A stretch of 64,000 nucleotides of DNA from Branchiostoma floridae (Eukaryota > Chordata > Leptocardii > Amphioxiformes > Branchiostomatidae): NCBI RefSeq assembly GCF_000003815.2, contig NC_049986.1:20051144-20115143 (forward strand), read 5' to 3'. Below the pieces are notes generated by a model that did no database searches, had not been told where the DNA came from, and saw only the letters and a list, made by a program, of their open reading frames with translations. Of this stretch, positions 58,801-64,000 are shown one piece after another (within the stretch, counting starts at the first letter, position 1; each line of letters starts with the position of its first letter). A program made the translations under genes and the position numbers.

Positions 58801-61800
58801 GTCTTTTATCAGTGACACTGATACAGATCTTGCTGAGTTTCATTCTTTGTTTGTTTATTTGTTTGTTTGTCTATTAGGGTTCTCCATCAGTTGAATACAT
58901 CAAACTATTCTTCCTGAAGTCTTCTACATACAATCCAATTACTAGATACATTACAATAAAGTACACATATAATGTCAATCTGTCAATTAGCATAAATCAA
59001 TTACGTTATTGAACATATTATATTATCATATAGCTAGGCGCCACGGACCAATGGAAGGCCCCTTCCATGTTGGTTATGACGCCGTAACACCTAGACTCCG
59101 GCCAGCCCTGTGTGTATCGCTCTTTTTGATTGGTCAGAATTTGCATCGACACCAGTTGGTCGCTCACTTGGTGATATTATTCGGTGGTTATAGCAAAGGC
59201 CCAGGCGTTGTGACACCATATACACCTCGGGGCGAGTCATTAACCCTTAATTGTATATGTCTTTTTGATGCAGAAGCGGAAATCACCACATCTTGTTCGA
59301 CCCGGAGGTCGGCTGCAGTGTGCTGGAGTTACCGTACAAGCAGAGGGACCTGAGCATGCTGGTCATCGTGCCGACCGAGAAGGAGGGGCTGAGGCAGGTG
59401 GAGGACAAAATCACCATGGACACGCTCCGGGGATGGAGAAACGCCTTGAACAACACGTTTGTAAGTTGGACTATAGTCTATAGGAGAGTTTTCTTTCACA
59501 CAACCAGATAATATTACCTGCTGACGTTTCAATGCCTATCAGGCCTTTTCCGCAGAGCTTCTAACTCAGTAACTGGAGTTCTGCTTCTCGTCGCTATATG
59601 CATAGGCCATACGATGTAAGTGGCGCTTTTGCGGCGAGAACACAATCCCAAACGAGGCATATAACGCAATCTCTGCAGTCCGGGGCCACCCATATTTGGG
59701 TGGGTTGCGATAAGATCATCAGTCTAGCTATGGTACAACCTTTGCCTTTTTTTCTGTCCCCAGTCTCTGGTGTACCTGCCCAAGTTTAAGCTGGAGTACT
59801 CCGTGAGTCTGACGGACCACCTGAAGCAGATGGGAATAGAGGACCTGTTCGACTCCAGGCTGGCTGATCTGTCCGGACTGACCGGAGGCAGGGACTTACA
59901 CGTGTCTGAGGTCGTGCAGAAGGCGTTTGTAGAGGTATGACACCAATACCCCTGTCACATGATCAACGATCTTCGGGTGTATAGATTGAAGATCGGCTAT
60001 ATTTCAGATCGACAGAGGGTTGCGCGTATTTTCACCCAAAAACCGTCCCTGTCAAAAAGAAGCCATAGAGTCGATTCCAAGTCACCGAGAGGGTTTTGAA
60101 ATAATATTTGTAATAAGTTTGAACTATTCTAAGCAAAAGAATATTTCAGTCACTGTAGTTCTAAATTGTTCAAACAAATGAAAATGAAAGTGTGAACATG
60201 TTTGAACCTATCTATATATGTTGGAAACATTGGGAAATTAATGGTACAAATATCTCTTTATTTAGAACAATTTAGAAACATCTATGTGTTTTTGTTATTG
60301 TTGGAACATGTGATCATATGTTCCAACAATTTGCGTCATTTTTTTCCTCCATAGAAACTTTTATTACCCCAATAAACAAAGCTGCTAAGATGGGCCTTTT
60401 GTTTGGGTCTTGTATTTTTAGTAGACACTAGTGGCTCTTTTGTGAAAAGCTGTCAGACAGACACAATTTCCTGTACTTGGCAGGGATGTGTGAATTGCCC
60501 TCTTCCCAGCACACTGACCCAGTTTCATCATTTTGTTTCACTGTTCGAACATATGATCACATTTGATCACAAATGATAAATCTATGTTGGAACAGTTTAG
60601 AAACTAACAGAAATAATGGATTTGATGTTAGAAATGTTTCTAACATGTATGAACACTATAGAAAATATTTAGAACATCACACAGATATTATAGATAGTTC
60701 TAAACAGTTACTTATCACATTTAGAATGTTATAAAGATTTTCAAAATGTTGGAACAAAAGGCAAGAAAGACCCTCTTGGTAATGTGGAATCGACTCTACT
60801 TTGTACCTTGTACACTTGTTGTGCAATAAAGTTAAAATTATAAGCGAGGCTCGGGCGATTGCCGTAGAATCAGCGTCCGATCGATTTTTGCCAAATGTGA
60901 CGGGATCACTATTATGCGAGCATGGGCAAGACATCGCAAAGTAAGACTAGAGTTCCACGAACACATACCTTTGCCAAATAAACCAGGTTTGTTATGTAGA
61001 ATGATGTCTGTAGACAAATGCGTTACTAATTTCATTTCATTTCAAGATTATATGCTTGGAGTTGGTTTATAAAATTTCGGCATTGATTATGCAAATTAGA
61101 TCCCAAGTTACAATTAACTGATATCAGCATACCAAAAATCATGATGATCCTTTGATCCATTCTTGAGTTATTCTCTTTTCAAGTCTTTAAATACACCTCT
61201 TACTCTCTTCCCTCTTTCTCAGTTACATATGTGACAACTTTGAAAGTACTATAATGGAATGCTGTGGATTTATGAACTTTTCCTAATCAGTTATGCAAAC
61301 TAGCTGTTAATTTGCATAATAAGTATCACATTATATAAGTCTTCACTTAGGCTATTTACATGCCAAAAATCATGACGATCCGTCAACACGTTCATATTTT
61401 CTCATTAATTATGCAAATGAGGTCATCATTTGCATAATTGATATCTATTGACATTTCCCTCCTTCCCAGCTACATATGTGACAAGTCCTATCATGGAATG
61501 CAGTGGATTCATAAACTTTCCTCATTAATTATGCAAGTTAGCTGTTGATTTGCATAATTAGTATCCCATTATGTAAGTCAACACTCATTCTATCTACATA
61601 CCAAAATCATGAAGATCCGTCAACACGTTGTAGAGTTATTCTCGTCCAAAGTTTGAAAGGAAACCGGCGCCTGCAGTTCCAAAAAAGCCGCTAGGGGGCC
61701 CAAACTCACAGCACTTACTCTCTGCCCCGAGGGCTATCTACCACTCAAAAATCATGACCACAGCATGTCCAGAACACGAGATATAAAAATTGAGTTTCCA

Positions 61801-61930
61801 CTGCAGTACCTTAGCAAGCCGCTAGGGGGGCCATAATCGAACTTGACCTTCGTTTTCCCGACCCCTACCCACCTACCAAATATCATCAGGATCCATCCAA
61901 GGCTTCTTGAGTTATGCTGTTCACACACAC

Positions 61931-61976
<46 letters not shown>

Positions 61977-63723
61977 AGACACAGACACAGACACAAACAC
62001 GCCCAAAACATAACCTTAGCCATTCTGGCAAAGGTAAAAATCCGTTGTTCCCTTCTGGAGTTATGGAAAAGGTCATTTTACCAACAAATCCTACCTATTT
62101 TGCTAACTGGTTGGTATGGTCCACCAGTCTGGAAACTGACATGTGGGGTCAGGGAGTCTGACCCCTGGGCTTCGGGAACCGTCAACTGTCTGCACTGGTG
62201 TAATCAACTAAACCAGGCTTGGGTGTTGTAATGCTTCAGAAGTTTTTGACAAGAATGCCCCGGCTATCCCTAAACTAGCTGCTAGGGGGCCCAAACTTAT
62301 GTCACTAACTCCTGAGCACAAGAGCTATCTAACACCCAAACTTCGTGACCATACCATGTTTAGAAGATGAGAACACACACACCCGTAAGTTGCGCTGCAG
62401 TACCAAGGGAAGCCGCTAGGGGGCCCATCATCGAACTCCCCCTCCGTTTTTCAGCCCCCTACCCACCCACCATACATCATCAGCGTCCGTCGAAGTCTTC
62501 TCGAGTTATGCTGTCTACGGACAAAAGTTTGCAAGTAAACCGGCGCCTGCACTTCCAAGAAAGCCGCTAGGGGGCCCAAACTCGCAGCAATCACTCTTTG
62601 CTTTAAGTTTAAGGGGTCCCTACCGTTCAAAAATCACGACCGCAGCATGTCCAGAACGCGAGATCTCAAGCATGGAGGTTCCGCTGCAGTACCTTAGCAA
62701 GCCGCTAGGGGGCCCATTATCGAACCCCCCCCCCTTCGTTCTCCAGACCCCTACCCACCCACCAAATATCAGCCGCATCCGTCGCAGTCTTCTCGAGTTA
62801 TGCTGTTCACAAACAGAGGGAAAACACACAACCGGACCGAAAGTATAACCTTTGCCATTCTGGCAAAGGTAATAATGTTAATTTGAATATATGGATGACA
62901 TCGTTGCTGGGATATGTATTCTATATTTGCTAGGACATATATTCGCTTCGCACAATCGTTAGGTCTATTAATTAGGTCGTCATAGCAAGTGGCTTTATGG
63001 CAACATACAGACCTCGGGATGAGTCATCACCCTTCAACTATGACTGGATATAATCAGAAAATGTATATGGCTAGCTGTCACTTGTGTCGAAAGGAGGTCG
63101 GCTGCAGTGTGCTGGAGTTACCGTACAAGCAGAGGGACCTGAGCATGCTGGTCATCGTGCCGACCGAGAAGGAGGGGCTGAGGCAGGTGGAGGACAAAAT
63201 CACCATGGACACGCTCCGGGGATGGAGAAACGCCTTGAACAACACGTTTGTAAGTTGGACTATAGTCTATAGGAGAGTTTTCTTTCACACAACCAGATAA
63301 TATTACCTGCTGACGTTTCAATGCCTATCAGGCCTTTTCCGCAGAGCTTCTAACTCAGTAACTGGAGTTCTGCTTCTCGTCGCTATATGCATAGGCCATA
63401 CGATGTAAGTGGCGCTTTTGCGGCGAGAACACAATCCCAAACGAGGCATATAACGCAATCTCTGCAGTCCGGGGCCACCCATATTTGGGTGGGTTGCGAT
63501 AAGATCATCAGTCTAGCTATGGTACAACCTTTGCCTTTTTTTCTGTCCCCAGTCTCTGGTGTACCTGCCCAAGTTTAAGCTGGAGTACTCCGTGAGTCTG
63601 ACGGACCACCTGAAGCAGATGGGAATAGAGGACCTGTTCGACTCCAGGCTGGCTGATCTGTCCGGACTGACCGGAGGCAGGGACTTACACGTGTCTGAGG
63701 TCGTGCAGAAGGCGTTTGTAGAG
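55671..63723 (+). CDS. Serpin (partial gene; 5' exon and reactive-loop exon not visible)
   Basis: Exons 55671-55811 (into gap), 57380-57569, 58158-58378, 59274-59460 and 59764-59934 encode a serine protease inhibitor fold. Landmarks are NGKFALDLYKKL, NMFVSPLSISTALAMTYLA, MANRLFVQEDF, INNWVEEKTQQKIQDLI, LTRLVLVNALYFKAKW, VLELPYKQRDLSMLVIVP, VYLPKFKLEYSVSLTDHLKQ and VVQKAFVE. The next exon should carry the hinge and reactive centre loop, which decides the target protease; it is absent. The sequence looks clade-B/general invertebrate-like. Whether it is secreted cannot be told without the first exon. The last two exons recur at 63093-63249 and 63553-63723. The order of real exons on the right is therefore uncertain. 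Confidence 0.9.
55812..55911. other. Assembly gap (100 N) inside the serpin
   Basis: A placeholder-length gap cuts the serpin exon. About 40 residues of the usual serpin fold are unaccounted for between this exon and the one at 57380. Confidence 0.95.
56091..56345 (+). mobile_element. tRNA-derived SINE
   Basis: ATGGCGTAATTGGTAGAGCG (A box) and GGTCCTGGTTTGATACTCGC (B box) are followed by CCCCCGAAGTTGTGCCCGTG and GGGACTTTAACACAC. Immediately 5' (55930-56038) is a short inverted repeat with AGGCTCGTGGTTTGA / TCAAACCACGGAGCC arms. Confidence 0.7.
56405..57316 (+). mobile_element. 5'-truncated non-LTR retrotransposon (LINE) 3' end
   Basis: The frame to 57061 reads VSFKYLGLILDDKLLWNEHV, LYKAMVLPLLDYCDTVWDSC, LQNRAARVVL and SFKSALKDLT. 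This is the typical C-terminal region after the reverse-transcriptase domain in CR1/L2/jockey-like elements. A 3' UTR of about 250 bases ends GAAAATAAACAAACAAACAAAC, an oligo-CAAA tail. It is inserted in a serpin intron in the same orientation. The RT catalytic core is missing, so it is a dead fragment. Confidence 0.88.
57380..57569 (+). CDS. Serpin exon: helix D to strand region
   Basis: It encodes ELTLHKTFAKLTETTSTNMT, SYTLSMANRLFVQEDFDVLQ and MKQHYGAEVGRVDFGDSK. It matches the YTL..ANRLF....F and YGAE...VDF serpin strings. Acceptor TTCGACAG, donor AAG|GTAACG, ending phase 0. Confidence 0.9.
57637..57690. repeat. Fragment of the 97-bp short interspersed element (reverse)
   Basis: The reverse complement reads CAATATAGCCGGTATAACCG and CGGCGTAATACACC, as in 2532-2628. 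Confidence 0.6.
58158..58378 (+). CDS. Serpin exon: INNWVEE to PMMHR
   Basis: It encodes VASDMINNWVEEKTQQKIQD, LTRLVLVNALYFKAKWDNEF and EEDSVDVPMMHR, the most conserved serpin core (breach/shutter region). It ends in phase 2 at CACAG|GTCTGT and joins the exon at 59274 to give MMHRSGNHH. Confidence 0.92.
58460..58626. mobile_element. 167-bp MITE, 13-bp perfect TIR (GGACCGATCCTGA)
   Basis: GGACCGATCCTGA at 58460-58472 is exactly inverted at 58614-58626. Inside, TTCTATTTCCAACACCTCTGTC is inverted as GACGGAGGTGTTCGAAATAGAA. A fragment of this element ends exon-22 decoy copy one at about 49396-49430. Confidence 0.75.
58742..58835. repeat. Dispersed repeat copy (TTACTCAAG.AA.TGGATACGA)
   Basis: It shares TTTACTCAAGTAATTGGATA and TTTTGGAAACGGTCACACGT with copies at 40425 and 42741. 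Serpin intron. Confidence 0.6.
59274..59460 (+). CDS. Serpin exon: strands 2-3 region, copy 1
   Basis: It encodes SGNHHILFDPEVGCSVLELP, YKQRDLSMLVIVPTEKEGLR and LRGWRNALNNTF. Acceptor TTTTGATGCAG, donor TTT|GTAAGT, phase 0 out. From base 59304 onward the exon and the following intron are duplicated at +3789. Confidence 0.92.
59304..60196. repeat. Long near-identical duplication, copy 1 (offset 3789)
   Basis: Bases 59304-60196 match 63093 onward with constant offset at every point I compared, through two exons, one intron and downstream intron. The first difference seen is a TG deletion near 63980. Upstream of the boundary the copies are only distantly similar (TATACACCTCGGGGCGAGTC versus ACAGACCTCGGGATGAGTC). 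Confidence 0.9.
59764..59934 (+). CDS. Serpin exon: SLVYLPKF to VVQKAFVE, copy 1
   Basis: It encodes SLVYLPKFKLEYSVSLTDHL, KQMGIEDLFDSRLADLSGLT and GGRDLHVSEVVQKAFVE. KAFVE normally precedes the conserved V.EEGT hinge, which must be in the next exon. No such exon is seen between here and 63093. Confidence 0.92.
60067..60801. mobile_element. 0.73-kb TIR element, GAGTCGATTCCA ends, TA-flanked
   Basis: TAGAGTCGATTCCAAGTCAC..GAGAGGG at the left and CCCTCTTGGTAATGTGGAATC..GACTCTA at the right are inverted, about 28 bp. The interior is AT-rich with many GTTGGAACA / TAGAACA words. A second copy begins at about 63856 and runs off the window as part of the large duplication. Confidence 0.65.
60966..62036. 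mobile_element. Dispersed repeat with ACCTTTGCCA ends and CTCF-like motifs, part 1
   Basis: It begins ATACCTTTGCCAAATAAAC and ends GCCATTCTGGCAAAGGTAA. It has AATTATGCAAAT words, CCGCTAGGGGGC at 61688 and a variant at 61819, and a (CA)n/(GACA)n tract at 61920-61998. Related to 18220-19156 in layout and motifs but with different termini. Confidence 0.6.
62037..62874. repeat. Same repeat family, part 2, four CTCF-like motifs
   Basis: CTGCTAGGGGGC (62279) and CCGCTAGGGGGC (62413, 62564, 62702) are spaced 134-151 bases apart. The text between them (CTGCAGTACC..AGCAAGCCGC, ACCACC or ACCGTTC AAAAATCA.GACC) repeats in tandem. It ends ACCTTTGCCATTCTGGCAAA, GGTAATA. Confidence 0.6.
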
Positions 63724-64000
63724 GTATGACACCAATACCCCTGTCACATGATCAACGATCTTCGGGTGTATAGATTGAAGATCGGCTATATTTCAGATCG
63801 ACAGAGGGTTGCGCGTATTTTCACCCAAAAACCGTCCCTGTCAAAAAGAAGCCATAGAGTCGATTCCAAGTCACCGAGAGGGTTTTGAAATAATATTTGT
63901 AATAAGTTTGAACTATTCTAAGCAAAAGAATATTTCAGTCACTGTAGTTCTAAATTGTTCAAACAAATGAAAATGAAAGTGGAACATGTTTGAACCATCA
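63093..64000. repeat. Long near-identical duplication, copy 2 (reaches window end)
   Basis: It contains copies of the serpin exons at 63093-63249 and 63553-63723 with intact donors. The 5' end of the first exon (SGNHHILFDP and its acceptor) is replaced by unrelated sequence reading HLCRK before EVGCSVLEL. As it stands copy 2 could not be spliced like copy 1. Confidence 0.9.

Overview
The window is animal nuclear DNA, most likely from a lancelet (Branchiostoma, amphioxus). This is inferred from many short exons with GT-AG introns, chordate-type proteins, dense small inverted-repeat elements and tRNA-derived SINEs, microsatellite-rich introns, and exon-edge tandem duplications of a kind reported in amphioxus genes. 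All three protein-coding genes lie on the + strand. Five assembly gaps occur: 14491-14590, 22408-23326, 25565-26029, 45598-46473 and 55812-55911.

Gene 1 (218-25388) is a dimethylarginine dimethylaminohydrolase (DDAH) homologue with five visible exons and at least one more hidden in the 919-base gap. The catalytic cysteine region near its C-terminus is replaced, and the substrate-binding segment resembles vertebrate DDAH2. It therefore looks like a DDAH2-type protein without the classic active site. Its large introns and the 8 kb after it are filled with MITEs, SINE-like repeats and minisatellites. Several elements have a matching empty site elsewhere in the window, which fixes their target-site duplications.

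Gene 2 (33792-54494) is the most interesting locus. Twenty-nine exons join in consistent phase, once a one-base frameshift in exon 20 is allowed for, into a secreted protein of about 1184 residues. Its order is: signal peptide; N-terminal vitellogenin/lipid-transfer (N-sheet) block 1; antistasin domain; block 2; acidic linker; block 3; antistasin domain; three 10-cysteine VWC domains. I know of no described protein with this order. The three blocks share intron positions and phases, so the gene grew by duplication of an exon cassette. Partial copies of exon edges, carrying splice sites, lie beside roughly a dozen of its exons and beside two DDAH exons.

Gene 3 (from 55671, running off the right end) is a serpin. 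The visible exons cover the core fold up to the segment just before the reactive-centre hinge, and the reactive-loop exon is not in the window. A 5'-truncated LINE and a SINE sit in its introns. About 0.9 kb carrying its last two visible exons is repeated almost identically 3789 bases downstream, which is either a very recent duplication/gene conversion or an allelic assembly artefact.

Two neighbouring genes carry protease-inhibitor folds (antistasin and serpin). Nothing in the sequence shows that they act together. The DDAH gene appears unrelated in function.
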